A stretch of 64,000 nt of DNA from a virus. Positions 41,201 through 49,065 of this stretch are shown here, in pieces. The DNA lies in the IMG/VR virus record IMGVR_UViG_3300042484_002041, positions 1-64,000 of that record; one strand, given 5' to 3'. Under the pieces are notes generated by a model that did no database searches, was not told where the DNA came from, and worked only from the letters and a program-made list of their open reading frames with translations. Numbering within the stretch: the first letter of the stretch is position 1; every line of letters begins with the position of its first letter. The position numbers and the translations under genes were made by a program.

Positions 41201-41848
41201 ATGATGTATGCTAACTATCGCAAGCCTGTGCAGCGTCAAGCCAACCCTGAACAAGTCCCGGCAGTGGATGCACTGCGGGCCGTGCTGCCTGTGCTGGGCT
41301 ACGGCGACGCCAAGTTCGCAAACGACCTGCTGGGCAACTTTGCGCAGTGGGGCCGGCTGAGTGAAAAACAATTGCACTGGGTCGAGACTCTGACTGCTCG
41401 TGGCCTTGCTCCCAAGCAGGCTCCTATTGCGCAGGTCACAGTGGATTTCAAGAACATTCAAGACATGTTTGACCTGGCTGGCAAGACGCTCAAGCGCATC
41501 AAGGTCAAGCTGCAAGCTGTAGGCGGACAGGCTGTGGTGTTTAATCGTGCTGGCCCGATGAGCAAGTATGCCGGGCAAGTCATGATCACAGACGGCTTGC
41601 CCTTTGGCGAGAACAAGTTCTTTGGGCGCATTGATGTTACCGGCGAGTTCTTTGCTACCCGTAATGCCACGCAAGAAGTGTGTGAGCTGGTGAAAGAGTT
41701 CAGCGAAGACCCGGCAGGCACTGCTGGCAAGTACGGCAGGCTCACAGGCGGCTGCAGTTTTTGCAATCATGGCTTGAAGGATGATCGTAGCACTCAAGTT
41801 GGCTACGGCCCAGTGTGTGCCAAGCGGTTTGGATTGGATTGGGGATAA
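41201..41848 (+). CDS. Conserved protein with C-terminal zinc motif (DUF6011-like)
   Basis: The 215-residue protein ends with GGCSFCNHGLKDDRSTQVGYG then PVCAKRFGL. The CxxC...C layout plus GYGPVCAKRFGL is typical of the DUF6011-like zinc segment in phage and bacterial proteins. The body (VTVDFKNIQDMFDLAGKTLK) resembles proteins from other large phages and plasmids. Preceded by a strong promoter and GGAGCAAG ribosome site. Confidence 0.65.
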   Translation: MMYANYRKPVQRQANPEQVPAVDALRAVLPVLGYGDAKFANDLLGNFAQWGRLSEKQLHWVETLTARGLAPKQAPIAQVTVDFKNIQDMFDLAGKTLKRIKVKLQAVGGQAVVFNRAGPMSKYAGQVMITDGLPFGENKFFGRIDVTGEFFATRNATQEVCELVKEFSEDPAGTAGKYGRLTGGCSFCNHGLKDDRSTQVGYGPVCAKRFGLDWG

Positions 41849-41849
41849 A

Positions 41850-42803
41850 ATGACGCAGGTTCCGGGTGCATTGCACATAGAAACAACAACAAGATGTACC
41901 TTGGCCTGTCCGGCCTGCCCTAGAACCACCTGGCATAATATCACTAAACGCCCAGTTGCCAAGACTGATCTTGACGTTGATTTGCTTGAGAAATTTTTAG
42001 ATTGTGAAGGGGGTAAGCAAATTACCCGTTTTATGTTGTGTGGAGATTACGGGGATTCTATATACTATCCCGATCTGTTAAAGTTGATTCGGCGATTCCG
42101 GGATCAAGTTTCTTTTCAGATTATCACAAACGGCAGCAGACAAACAGAAAAATTTTGGCGCAACTTGGCCGGTGTGCTGACTGAAAATGATTCTGTGACC
42201 TTTTCAATTGATGGATTAGAAAATACCAATCACTTGTACAGAATCAATTCTGATTGGCATAGCATCATGCAAGGAATGGATATTATGGCCCAAAGTGCGG
42301 CGGCCATACATTGGAAAACAATAATTTTTAATTTTAACTACGACCGACTTGACAAAATAAAAGCGTTTGCTGAATCTAAAGGAGCCACATTTCATGCAGA
42401 AAAAACTCACCGTTACGGTGATCAATCACTTGCTCCTCCGCAGCAATTTGTAGAAATCAATCATCTTTTTCAAGACAAGTTTGTACATGATACTATCATT
42501 GAGATAGAACCGCGTTGCGAAAAAGATGCTAAAGTTATAACCTCAGATGGGTATTTGTCCCCTTGTGATTGGCTTAGAAATCCACAAACGTTTTACAAGT
42601 CTGAGTTATGGAAACAAAAAGAGCGGTGGTTGGAAAAAACAAAATTGAAAGATAACACTTATGATCAAGCTATTCTGGCCATAAGAGATTGGGAAAATTA
42701 CATAAGACAAAACAGTCTAGCCGGTTCAGACAAAGTTGATGTATTGTGTAAGATGCTGTGCAGAAAGGGCTGTGTCGAGAATAACAGAATAGAGTTGACA
42801 TGA
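41850..42803 (+). CDS. Radical SAM protein of the second radical SAM/SDR pair
   Basis: The ATG at 41850 lies one base after the upstream stop and gives 317 residues. CTLACPAC (CxxxCxxC) is at residues ~16-23. FMLCGDYGDSIYYPDLL replaces the usual GGEP region. Later cysteines include CEKDAK, SPCDWL and the C-terminal CKMLCRKGC, consistent with a SPASM-like domain. The stop overlaps the SDR-like gene (ATGA), exactly as at 2960. The gene is AT-rich, in contrast to the DUF6011-like gene just before it. Confidence 0.78.
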   Translation: MTQVPGALHIETTTRCTLACPACPRTTWHNITKRPVAKTDLDVDLLEKFLDCEGGKQITRFMLCGDYGDSIYYPDLLKLIRRFRDQVSFQIITNGSRQTEKFWRNLAGVLTENDSVTFSIDGLENTNHLYRINSDWHSIMQGMDIMAQSAAAIHWKTIIFNFNYDRLDKIKAFAESKGATFHAEKTHRYGDQSLAPPQQFVEINHLFQDKFVHDTIIEIEPRCEKDAKVITSDGYLSPCDWLRNPQTFYKSELWKQKERWLEKTKLKDNTYDQAILAIRDWENYIRQNSLAGSDKVDVLCKMLCRKGCVENNRIELT

Positions 42804-43378
42804 ACGATCAACCGAAAAAAATTGCACATCTAAGGGAAAAATTAATGTCGGACCGTACTGTACTTTGTACGGGAAATCCTGCCAATCCAATGGCATTGGC
42901 CTCTGGTTTTATAAAAATTTTTCCTAAAATTACATTCATCCATCGCAGTGCTGGATGGGACTTAACTGATCAGTCAACCGAAGCCAAGGCAAAATTAAAA
43001 GAGGTGTTTTCCCGGCATAATACATTTATTAATGCCAGTTATATTGCGCCAAATGTCCAATCGTATTTGTTAGAGTTGTGTAATCAATCTGTTAAATTTT
43101 GCGATGTGTTCAACATGGGAAGTACACACGAATATGATAATCTGGGCCGTAACGAATACAAACAATCAAAATTAGATCTTCGTGACAAAAGTTTACAGCT
43201 AAACTCTTATAGATTTCGTACACATCACATTATGCTCGGCGGAATTAAAAAAGAATCAGATCCCAGCACCGAAAACTGGCTTGACATTGCTGATATATGC
43301 AGTTTGATTCCCTGGATAACAGGACAACCATTTGATGTTCCGTTAATTTGTATTGATCAATTCAAGTCTCCTTGGTAA
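42800..43378 (+). CDS. Short-chain dehydrogenase-like protein, paralogue of 2960-3499
   Basis: The 192-residue protein shares with the protein at 2960 the start VLCTGNP, a central FINASYI (FINSSFI there), NMGSTHEYD (NIGSTAEWT), YKQSKLDLRDKSLQLN (YSIQKRALRDRSLQLN) and a final NWLDIADI-like segment. Catalytic Ser, Tyr and Lys positions are kept. It has a 20-residue N-terminal extension. The shared order, radical SAM then SDR with a four-base overlap, shows a duplicated functional unit. Confidence 0.68.
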   Translation: MNDQPKKIAHLREKLMSDRTVLCTGNPANPMALASGFIKIFPKITFIHRSAGWDLTDQSTEAKAKLKEVFSRHNTFINASYIAPNVQSYLLELCNQSVKFCDVFNMGSTHEYDNLGRNEYKQSKLDLRDKSLQLNSYRFRTHHIMLGGIKKESDPSTENWLDIADICSLIPWITGQPFDVPLICIDQFKSPW

Positions 43379-43396
43379 CTTAATGATCAGGGCCGG

Positions 43397-43425
43397 TTGA
43401 CACGAAATTCAACTCGTGTTATAAT
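43397..43425 (+). promoter_or_regulatory. Promoter with conserved leader (copy 2)
   Basis: TTGACA and TATAAT with a 17-base spacer, followed by the same TTTTTACTGTAGCAAAACGG leader as at 41172. Confidence 0.88.
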
Positions 43426-43454
43426 GTTTTTACTGTAGCAAAACGGAGTACGAA

Positions 43455-43868
43455 ATGGCTTATGTGAACCAAGCAACCAAAGCGGCAATTGCACCCAAGA
43501 TCAAGGCTATCCTGAAAAAGTACGGTGTCAAGGGATCGCTTAGTGTTCGCACTCATTCCACTTTGACGCTGACTCTGAAGTCCGGAGCTATCGACTTCAT
43601 CGGCAACGGCAACGAAACTTGCAGTCAGGATCCGTACCAATCTGCAAAAGGTTTCAAGCCCAACACTTCGGGGTCCGAACAGGTTAACCCCTACCACTAC
43701 GGTAGCCACTACAGCGGACGTGCCAAGAAGTTCATGGCAGAGGCCCTTGCTGCCATGAACACCGGAAATCACAACCGCAGTGATGCTATGACTGATTACT
43801 TTGATGTGGGCTGGTATGTTGATATCAATATCGGCAAGTGGAACCAGCCCTACATTGTGCAAGCTTAA
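43455..43868 (+). CDS. Conserved hypothetical protein (phage/plasmid type)
   Basis: The 137-residue protein has KKYGVKGSLSVRTHSTLTLT near residue 22 and a C-terminal YFDVGWYVDINIGKWNQPY. I recognise this C-terminal pattern from proteins of large phages and plasmids. No catalytic motif. It is transcribed from its own strong promoter. Confidence 0.65.
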   Translation: MAYVNQATKAAIAPKIKAILKKYGVKGSLSVRTHSTLTLTLKSGAIDFIGNGNETCSQDPYQSAKGFKPNTSGSEQVNPYHYGSHYSGRAKKFMAEALAAMNTGNHNRSDAMTDYFDVGWYVDINIGKWNQPYIVQA

Positions 43869-43886
43869 TAATAGGAAAGTCCAGCA

Positions 43887-44444
43887 ATGCAAAACGAACT
43901 CGACAATCGACTTTTTGACAAGTATCCGAAGATTTTTCGTAATCCCCACACCGTGCTGACTCAAACATGCATCTGGGGATTTGAAATAGATAACGGCTGG
44001 TACAATATTGTCGATAAACTGTGCAACAATATTCAACGCCACATCGACTGGGGCCGGAAAGAACGTGCCCGAGCTTTGCGATTTAATCGAGCACTAAAGC
44101 GAGCCATTGCCGGAGATCGCACCAGCATCACTAATTTGTATTTTGACAATCGGGAAGTTCCAACTGATCACTGGATCAGCGATCGCATCAATAAACAAAT
44201 TCGGGATGAAGAGTACAGGGAAGTTCCCGAAATTGTTCAGCAGGTGGTGGCTATACAAGTAAAAGAAAAGTTCGGGACCCTAAGGTTCTACTACTCAGGT
44301 GGTGATGAGTTTGTGGCCGGCCTGGTAGATATGGCAGAATCCATGTCCGGCGTCACTTGTGAAAGATGCGGCACTCCGGGCGAGCTGCGCGGCAGGGGTT
44401 GGATCAAGACCTTGTGCGAACAGCATGCACCAGTTGACCAATAA
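43887..44444 (+). CDS. Conserved phage protein with C-terminal zinc-binding motif
   Basis: In this 185-residue protein, VKEKFGTLRFYYSGGDEFV is near residue 130. The C-terminus has CERCGTPGELRGRGW then TLCEQH, giving CxxC...CxxH zinc ligands. The same order is common in phage proteins of unknown function. It follows the previous gene by 18 bases. Confidence 0.7.
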   Translation: MQNELDNRLFDKYPKIFRNPHTVLTQTCIWGFEIDNGWYNIVDKLCNNIQRHIDWGRKERARALRFNRALKRAIAGDRTSITNLYFDNREVPTDHWISDRINKQIRDEEYREVPEIVQQVVAIQVKEKFGTLRFYYSGGDEFVAGLVDMAESMSGVTCERCGTPGELRGRGWIKTLCEQHAPVDQ

Positions 44445-44462
44445 TTCCCGTTCTGCTATAAT
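44434..44462 (+). promoter_or_regulatory. Sigma70 promoter
   Basis: TTGACC and TATAAT are 17 bases apart, overlapping the end of the previous gene and driving the small gene at 44495. Confidence 0.8.
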
Positions 44463-44494
44463 AGCTTTATACAGTTAGCAATTAGGAGCAAAAG

Positions 44495-44656
44495 ATGGAG
44501 ATCGAAACATTGGCGATAGAAATTGCACAGCTTTCAAACGTGGATCTGGCCAAGTTGGCAGATGTGTTGATGGCGCAGTTTAACGCCCGTGCCGAAAAGT
44601 TGGCCTGGAACCTGCAAGTGAGCAGCACCGACCAAGCTCTGCGTGGAGGCATGTGA
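44495..44656 (+). CDS. Small helical protein (53 aa)
   Basis: The ATG follows a TTAGGAGC ribosome site and a strong promoter. The product is acidic and helical (ETLAIEIAQLSNVDLAKLAD, AEKLAWNLQ). It overlaps the next gene by four bases. No family recognised, but signals and spacing support it as a real gene. Confidence 0.6.
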   Translation: MEIETLAIEIAQLSNVDLAKLADVLMAQFNARAEKLAWNLQVSSTDQALRGGM

Positions 44657-44862
44657 GCCAAGTTAGAATCTTAGATGGTGATCGAATCAACGAGTTTGAA
44701 ATGCTCACCGTGTTGGACTACATGCAGAACAAGTATCCCGCCCAGCACTACACCATGTCGCCTGGGAATCAATGTGTTTGGGTTGCTTGGGGTAGCAGTG
44801 TGCCCATGAACTTCTATTTTGTGTTCCGTGAAGGACGCATTGCTGATATTCAAATTGATTAA
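44653..44862 (+). CDS. Small hypothetical protein, GTG start
   Basis: The GTG at 44653 overlaps the upstream stop; the product has 69 residues. It is rich in aromatic residues (YTMSPGNQCVWVAWGSS, FYFVFREGR). An internal ATG at 44701 is an alternative start. No family recognised. Confidence 0.55.
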   Translation: MSQVRILDGDRINEFEMLTVLDYMQNKYPAQHYTMSPGNQCVWVAWGSSVPMNFYFVFREGRIADIQID

Positions 44863-44865
44863 CAG

Positions 44866-44894
44866 TTGACAACAAACGATCCCTAGTGTATAAT
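44866..44894 (+). promoter_or_regulatory. Consensus sigma70 promoter
   Basis: Perfect TTGACA and TATAAT with a 17-base spacer, 27 bases before the ATG at 44922. Confidence 0.9.
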
Positions 44895-44921
44895 GCTGTT
44901 GAGTAACAAGGAGAACGCGAG

Positions 44922-45068
44922 ATGAAGATCATTGTTAAGATTCCCCAGTTGCGCACTCGGGCGCATCGTGTGCTATTTGATAAAGAGCTGCCGTTCCACC
45001 CGCGGCGCGAACAGTCTCGCAAGCAATACCAACGTCATCCCAAAAACCGTAATCAGGAGCTAGTATGA
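44922..45068 (+). CDS. Small basic protein (48 aa)
   Basis: The ATG follows an AACAAGGAGAAC ribosome site. The product is basic (KIPQLRTRAHRVLFDKELPF then many Arg/Lys). I recognise KIPQLRxRAHRVLFDxELPF as a small protein found in other phages. It overlaps the next gene (ATGA). Confidence 0.65.
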   Translation: MKIIVKIPQLRTRAHRVLFDKELPFHPRREQSRKQYQRHPKNRNQELV

Positions 45069-45601
45069 ACACAGAACAAATCACCATTCGCGACTTTATG
45101 GAAGTTATCGAATACCGTATCACTGAAGGTAGCGAGTACGGTTGGGACTGCTTTGGCAACAAGGCATTCCAAATGGATCACTGGGCCGGCGAACAGCAAG
45201 ACCCCAGCTTGAGCATTGTGTTTGACACTGCTACGCAGGCGGTGTATCAAATGGAAGCGCATGACTATGTTCATGCGCGAGCGTACCGCTGGACCAATCC
45301 TGATTGGCGAGAAGCAGAGGATCGGGAAAGCCGTGCCCGTGCTGTTGATAATAAAGTAGCGTGGGACGATGTTCTATACATTGATCTAGATGTTGCTGAT
45401 GACATGCTGGAAAAGGCCACTGCTATCGCGACAGGCAAAGAATACGATACCCGTGTCAAGATATCATTAGAGTTCAGTAATGAAGAACTGCTAGAATACA
45501 TGATGATGGCGCATGAGATGGATGTTACCTTTAACGAATTTGTCACGCAGGCACTTGAATCGGCTATTGCACAACACGCCAAGCCCCGGGATTCTGAATG
45601 A
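45065..45601 (+). CDS. Conserved phage hypothetical protein
   Basis: The 178-residue protein has WDCFGNKAFQMDHWAGEQQ in the first third and a C-terminal half (VKISLEFSNEELLEYMMMAH ... FNEFVTQALESAI) that looks like a ribbon-helix-helix or short helical regulator. It overlaps genes on both sides, so it belongs to an operon from the promoter at 44866. Confidence 0.65.
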   Translation: MNTEQITIRDFMEVIEYRITEGSEYGWDCFGNKAFQMDHWAGEQQDPSLSIVFDTATQAVYQMEAHDYVHARAYRWTNPDWREAEDRESRARAVDNKVAWDDVLYIDLDVADDMLEKATAIATGKEYDTRVKISLEFSNEELLEYMMMAHEMDVTFNEFVTQALESAIAQHAKPRDSE

Positions 45602-45810
45602 TTATCAAGGGACTGACCCGGCGTCAAGTAGAGATTGCCGACGCGCTGTGGGCTTGCGAAACGTTAGACGATGCCGATGAAGTTGTTGCCCGTTACGGGA
45701 CCGACGGTGTTGTGGTACATTCCCTTATGGTAGCCGAAGTGCTAGACTACACTGACGTTGATCTAACTGAAGTAAAGACCTGGCTTAACGATACGTTTTG
45801 GTTGAACTAA
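45598..45810 (+). CDS. Small conserved phage protein
   Basis: The 70-residue protein has TRRQVEIADALWACETLDDA then VHSLMVAEVLD. It resembles short proteins adjacent to the preceding family in other phages. It overlaps the upstream gene by four bases. Role unknown. Confidence 0.6.
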   Translation: MIIKGLTRRQVEIADALWACETLDDADEVVARYGTDGVVVHSLMVAEVLDYTDVDLTEVKTWLNDTFWLN

Positions 45811-45811
45811 G

Positions 45812-46273
45812 ATGAAAAAAATCTACTACGAAAAAGTCGGTAAACGGTACAAGCCTGTTGCCGAGCATGACAGTGACCTATTGGACAGTGTTCCCAAGGG
45901 AAACCATCTTGTCATGAGTTACCCCGGAGGTGTTAGTCGTAGGTACAATGTCAATCCCGACCATGCTGCTATGATTGCTGCAGGCCGGGTTGCCGAGAAT
46001 GCTATCTGCAAGGCTATCGGCAAGGCAAGCGAACTACGACCACAGCGAACTCCCATTACTCCTGGACAAAAGAAAGCATGGGAGAAGCTGGCAAAAGAGT
46101 TTGGAGATGAGCTTTGCACACTTAGCGGGCTGTGTATCCAAGACTGCGCAGAAGCAGGGGTCCAGGCCATGATCGATGAAGCCGAAAAGCTAATGCAGCA
46201 CGAAGCAGTTCGCAAAGCATACGAGCAGTTCATGTTGGTGTGCGAATTAACGAAACAACAAGAACAAACGTAA
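45812..46273 (+). CDS. Conserved phage hypothetical protein
   Basis: The 153-residue protein opens KIYYEKVGKRYKPVAEHDSD and has PGGVSRRYNVNPDHAAMIAA in the middle. The remaining part is helical (PGQKKAWEKLAKEFGDEL). I have seen the same order in other large phages. No motif of known function. Confidence 0.65.
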   Translation: MKKIYYEKVGKRYKPVAEHDSDLLDSVPKGNHLVMSYPGGVSRRYNVNPDHAAMIAAGRVAENAICKAIGKASELRPQRTPITPGQKKAWEKLAKEFGDELCTLSGLCIQDCAEAGVQAMIDEAEKLMQHEAVRKAYEQFMLVCELTKQQEQT

Positions 46274-46283
46274 ATATAGGCAT

Positions 46284-46358
46284 GGGCCATTAATTCAACG
46301 GTTAGAATAGACGACTCATAATCGTTCAACGAGTGTTCGACTCACTCATGGCCTACCA
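46284..46358 (+). tRNA. tRNA-Met (anticodon CAT)
   Basis: Acceptor GGGCCAT pairs with ATGGCCT, followed by A and an encoded CCA. The anticodon loop is CTCATAA and the T-arm is GAGTG/CACTC around TTCGACT. It could also be the Ile tRNA with a modified C34. It lies apart from the main tRNA cluster. Confidence 0.9.
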
Positions 46359-46373
46359 TATTAATACTACACA

Positions 46374-46913
46374 ATGACCAATCCTGTACCAAGCACTAGC
46401 CCGGCGCATTATCATTTCGCAATTGAGAGTGCCCGTCGGCGAAGCCAAGATGCCAATGAGCCCGAAGCGGTGCAGTCTTATTTGCACCAGGTGCAGTACT
46501 ACGAGCAAGCAAGCAAGGAAAAAGCAATGCAAGAACAGGACCCCAAATGGCGCGAGAATAATCTAGAGTACGACCTACGGTCCACTGACTGGATCCTGGA
46601 CAAGGTACGGGCCAGTGATGTGTATGCTCAAAATATCTATGCTGCATTATGCAACAATGACTTTCAGCGTAACAATGTCATGCCTATCCTTAAAAACGAA
46701 ACATGGAGTTGCAGTTGGCGCCACGCAGGCGGAGTTGTGGCTGACATGATAGGCAAGGGTGACTACATGGATTGGTACTGCTCGGGCAGTATGAGCGGTA
46801 CAGCTTTGCGTACCGAAGATTACATCACGGGCTATGTAAATGAAAGCACAGTCACAGATGAAGTACTAGAAGACCTGTTCAAGCTTGGTTGGATTGTTAG
46901 CTCACTTGACTAA
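46374..46913 (+). CDS. Conserved phage hypothetical protein
   Basis: The 179-residue protein has WRENNLEYDLRSTDWILDKV and SCSWRHAGGVVADMIGKGDY then YCSGSMSG, and a C-terminal TDEVLEDLFKLGWIV. The C-terminal half resembles uncharacterised phage proteins. It starts 15 bases after a tRNA. Function unknown. Confidence 0.6.
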   Translation: MTNPVPSTSPAHYHFAIESARRRSQDANEPEAVQSYLHQVQYYEQASKEKAMQEQDPKWRENNLEYDLRSTDWILDKVRASDVYAQNIYAALCNNDFQRNNVMPILKNETWSCSWRHAGGVVADMIGKGDYMDWYCSGSMSGTALRTEDYITGYVNESTVTDEVLEDLFKLGWIVSSLD

Positions 46914-46916
46914 CAT

Positions 46917-47126
46917 ATGACAACCGTTGTAGACTGTGAAAAAGTCTTTGCCCGGACATTTGACCAACTTACTGTGTATCGCAGGCACTGCATGGCTGTG
47001 TGGTGCAGCGAGCGCATGACGCCGCTTGATCCGCAGGGCAAATATAACTGGTGGGTCGACGGCAATACCTTTCTCTTCCGTTGCGAGAAAGATCATATGC
47101 TGTTTGTACTGGCCTGGTGTGACTAA
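46917..47126 (+). CDS. Small hypothetical protein
   Basis: The 69-residue protein starts three bases after the previous stop. It is rich in Cys and Trp ([24 protein letters not shown]). No family recognised. Tight spacing and an unbroken frame support coding. Confidence 0.55.
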   Translation: MTTVVDCEKVFARTFDQLTVYRRHCMAVWCSERMTPLDPQGKYNWWVDGNTFLFRCEKDHMLFVLAWCD

Positions 47127-47140
47127 CCTTACTAACTAAT

Positions 47141-47968
47141 ATGAAAACTATTGAACTTGAGCATTTTAAAATTGACAGAAAACAGCCGTTAACAGTTATA
47201 GCCGGACCGTGTCAAATTGAAGACTTAACTCATGCTATGGCTATTGCGTTGGAAGTAAAACGCATTTGCGAAGATTTGAATGTTCAGTTCATTTATAAAA
47301 GTAGTTTTGATAAAGCAAATAGATCAAGCATAACTACCAGGCGCGGTGTGGGCATGGAACAAGGGTTGGAGATTTTAAAAACAGTCTCCAACAAATTAGG
47401 TGTTCCTACTATTACCGACATACACGAATCATCACAAGCGGGTATTGTGGCAGAATCAGTTAGTATGCTACAAATCCCCGCATTTTTATGCAGACAAACT
47501 GATTTACTTTTGGCTGCTGGCGCAACTGGCAAGCCCATTAATGTTAAAAAAGGACAATTTTTAGCGCCTTGGGATATGAAAAACGTTGCAGAAAAAATTG
47601 CCTCAACCGGCAATGACAACATAATGTTATGCGAAAGAGGATACAGTCATGGATACAATAATCTTGTGGTTGATATGCGCAGTTTACCTATTATGGCAAG
47701 TACTGGTTATCCCGTTGTCTTTGACTGTACACATAGTGTCCAACAACCCGGAGGACTCGGTGACAAATCTGGGGGAGACAGAAAAATGGTTCCCTTTCTA
47801 TCTAGAGCCGCAGTAGCAACTGGATGCGTGAGTGCAGTGTTTATTGAGACTCATGAGAATCCCGATAAAGCTCCTAGCGATGGACCAAATATGATTCCAT
47901 TACGAGACCTAAGAGTGCTGATAAGTCAGCTAAATTTTATTCATAACAGTGTTAGAAACTTTAACTAA
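47141..47968 (+). CDS. kdsA: 3-deoxy-D-manno-octulosonate 8-phosphate synthase (KdsA)
   Basis: The 275-residue protein compares with 284 in E. coli. It has [10 protein letters not shown] near residue 20, [14 protein letters not shown] near 50 with the substrate-binding Lys and Asn, PTITDIHE near 90, the LCERG near 164 and [11 protein letters not shown] near 190: all characteristic of KdsA. It condenses phosphoenolpyruvate with arabinose 5-phosphate to give Kdo 8-phosphate, the precursor of the inner sugar of lipopolysaccharide. A phage copy suggests altered host lipopolysaccharide or a Kdo-like sugar for phage use. The AT-rich sequence suggests acquisition. Confidence 0.93.
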   Translation: MKTIELEHFKIDRKQPLTVIAGPCQIEDLTHAMAIALEVKRICEDLNVQFIYKSSFDKANRSSITTRRGVGMEQGLEILKTVSNKLGVPTITDIHESSQAGIVAESVSMLQIPAFLCRQTDLLLAAGATGKPINVKKGQFLAPWDMKNVAEKIASTGNDNIMLCERGYSHGYNNLVVDMRSLPIMASTGYPVVFDCTHSVQQPGGLGDKSGGDRKMVPFLSRAAVATGCVSAVFIETHENPDKAPSDGPNMIPLRDLRVLISQLNFIHNSVRNFN

Positions 47969-48004
47969 AGAACAACAACTTACAGCGTTTAGCCTCAAGT
48001 GGGC

Positions 48005-48033
48005 TTGACAAGCGGTGTGATATCAGTTATACT
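48005..48033 (+). promoter_or_regulatory. Sigma70 promoter
   Basis: TTGACA and TATACT with a 17-base spacer, 25 bases before the ATG at 48059, which has its own AAGGA site. Confidence 0.85.
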
Positions 48034-48058
48034 TGTGAAAATTTATTAAGGACTTTGT

Positions 48059-48364
48059 ATGAGATGGCTCAATGGTTGGATGGAAGAACGATGCAGGAAC
48101 GCATTGGTACTGGTGCAACTTGAGGATTCAAAAATGCGCAACAGGATGGGAATGCAGTCGAAGTCGTCTCATGACGATGTCGAAAGTGATGACGGACTTA
48201 ACATTACCATCAGGCACGCAGTAGGTGGCAAAATTGTTACCTTTAGGCACTTCAATCACAGGACTGATCGTATTACCAATACACTGTATGTGATCCCCGA
48301 GGAACTGGACTTTGAACGAGAACTAGGAAAAATAATCACGCTCGAATCCATGCGGATGTCATGA
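48059..48364 (+). CDS. Conserved phage hypothetical protein
   Basis: The 101-residue protein has LNITIRHAVGGKIVTFRHFN then TNTLYVIPEELDFERELGKI. I recognise this arrangement as a common small phage protein. It has its own consensus promoter and overlaps the next gene by four bases. Confidence 0.65.
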   Translation: MRWLNGWMEERCRNALVLVQLEDSKMRNRMGMQSKSSHDDVESDDGLNITIRHAVGGKIVTFRHFNHRTDRITNTLYVIPEELDFERELGKIITLESMRMS

Positions 48365-48537
48365 ATACTTTGATTACAACTATCGTTGCCCTTGCGGCAG
48401 CGGTCTCGATTATCTCGTTTGTTGCTTGTGACGAGATCAAGGTAGTTACGCCCCCGGTTGAAACTGATTCAACTCTGGGTAAACTGCAAGTAAATAATAA
48501 CTCAAGTCAGCCAAATTGTGTCAACTACACAGGCTGA
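48361..48537 (+). CDS. Small predicted lipoprotein (58 aa)
   Basis: The ATG overlaps the upstream stop (ATGA). The product has an N-terminal hydrophobic segment (TTIVALAAAVSIISFVAC) ending in a lipobox-like FVAC, with the cysteine at residue 23. It would be anchored to the inner or outer membrane. Small phage lipoproteins often act in superinfection exclusion or lysis; that is an inference from size and location. Confidence 0.55.
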   Translation: MNTLITTIVALAAAVSIISFVACDEIKVVTPPVETDSTLGKLQVNNNSSQPNCVNYTG

Positions 48538-48554
48538 TTTAGCGTTATATATAT

Positions 48555-48574
48555 GTAGGGATAAAAATTCCTAC
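48555..48574 (+). other. Hairpin in the 5' region of the 48599 gene
   Basis: GTAGGGA and TTCCTAC pair with a short A-rich loop. It precedes the AAGGAAAC ribosome site of the next gene and could affect its translation. No T-run. Confidence 0.3.
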
Positions 48575-48598
48575 TCCAACCAAAAAGGAAACTTTAAC

Positions 48599-48832
48599 AT
48601 GAAATCAATCGTCACTCTTATCGCCACCCTGGCCACTGTTACTGCATTTGCCGCTGAACCAGTCAAGGCTGCTCCTGCTGCTGCTTCTGCAACAGCCGCT
48701 ACCCCTGCACCTGCTGCTTCTACGCCTGCCAAGAAAGCAGAAAAGAAGGCCGATGCTGCCAAGCCTGCTAAAAGCAAAGCATCGGCACCCAAGGCTGACG
48801 CCAAGCCTGCCGCACCTGCTGCAAGCAAGTAA
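48599..48832 (+). CDS. Exported Ala/Pro/Lys-rich low-complexity protein
   Basis: The 77-residue product starts with a signal peptide (KSIVTLIATLATVTAFA with AEP after it). It continues as an Ala/Pro/Lys/Ser repeat resembling histone H1 tails (PAKKAEKKADAAKPAKSK). It is probably periplasmic and unstructured. Similar exported proteins exist in betaproteobacteria. The frame stops at 48832, but the next frame continues open to 49028. Confidence 0.65.
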   Translation: MKSIVTLIATLATVTAFAAEPVKAAPAAASATAATPAPAASTPAKKAEKKADAAKPAKSKASAPKADAKPAAPAASK

Positions 48833-49028
48833 TTACACAGCAGACGATGAAGACGATGAGATTGGCATAGGCACAACTGATGTCTATGTAGGTTATCGTC
48901 GTCGCTCACTAGAAGAATGTGACGAACACTGCGAGCATCATGAAGATGGGTTCAGTGATTACGTAAAAACTAGACTGTTGATTGCTAGGTTGCTGGCATT
49001 AAGAAAGCGACAAGAAGTTTGGGGGTAA
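48816..49028 (+). CDS. Possible small acidic protein without a standard start, or frameshift extension of 48599
   Basis: The frame has no ATG, but its downstream part looks like protein: ADDEDDEIGIGTTDVYVGY, then ECDEHCEHHEDGF and DYVKTRLLIARLLALRKRQE. It ends at a terminator hairpin. It may use a rare start codon or be joined to the Ala-rich upstream protein by a +1 frameshift. The boundaries are uncertain. Confidence 0.3.
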   Translation: MLQASNYTADDEDDEIGIGTTDVYVGYRRRSLEECDEHCEHHEDGFSDYVKTRLLIARLLALRKRQEVWG

Positions 49029-49043
49029 TACCCCAAACTTTTC
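49015..49043 (+). terminator. Rho-independent terminator
   Basis: A perfect 10-bp stem (AAGTTTGGGG / CCCCAAACTT) with loop GTAATA is followed by TTTTC. It closes the transcription unit that began at 48005. Confidence 0.85.
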
Positions 49044-49065
49044 TTACGAAGTAAAAAGAAAACCA

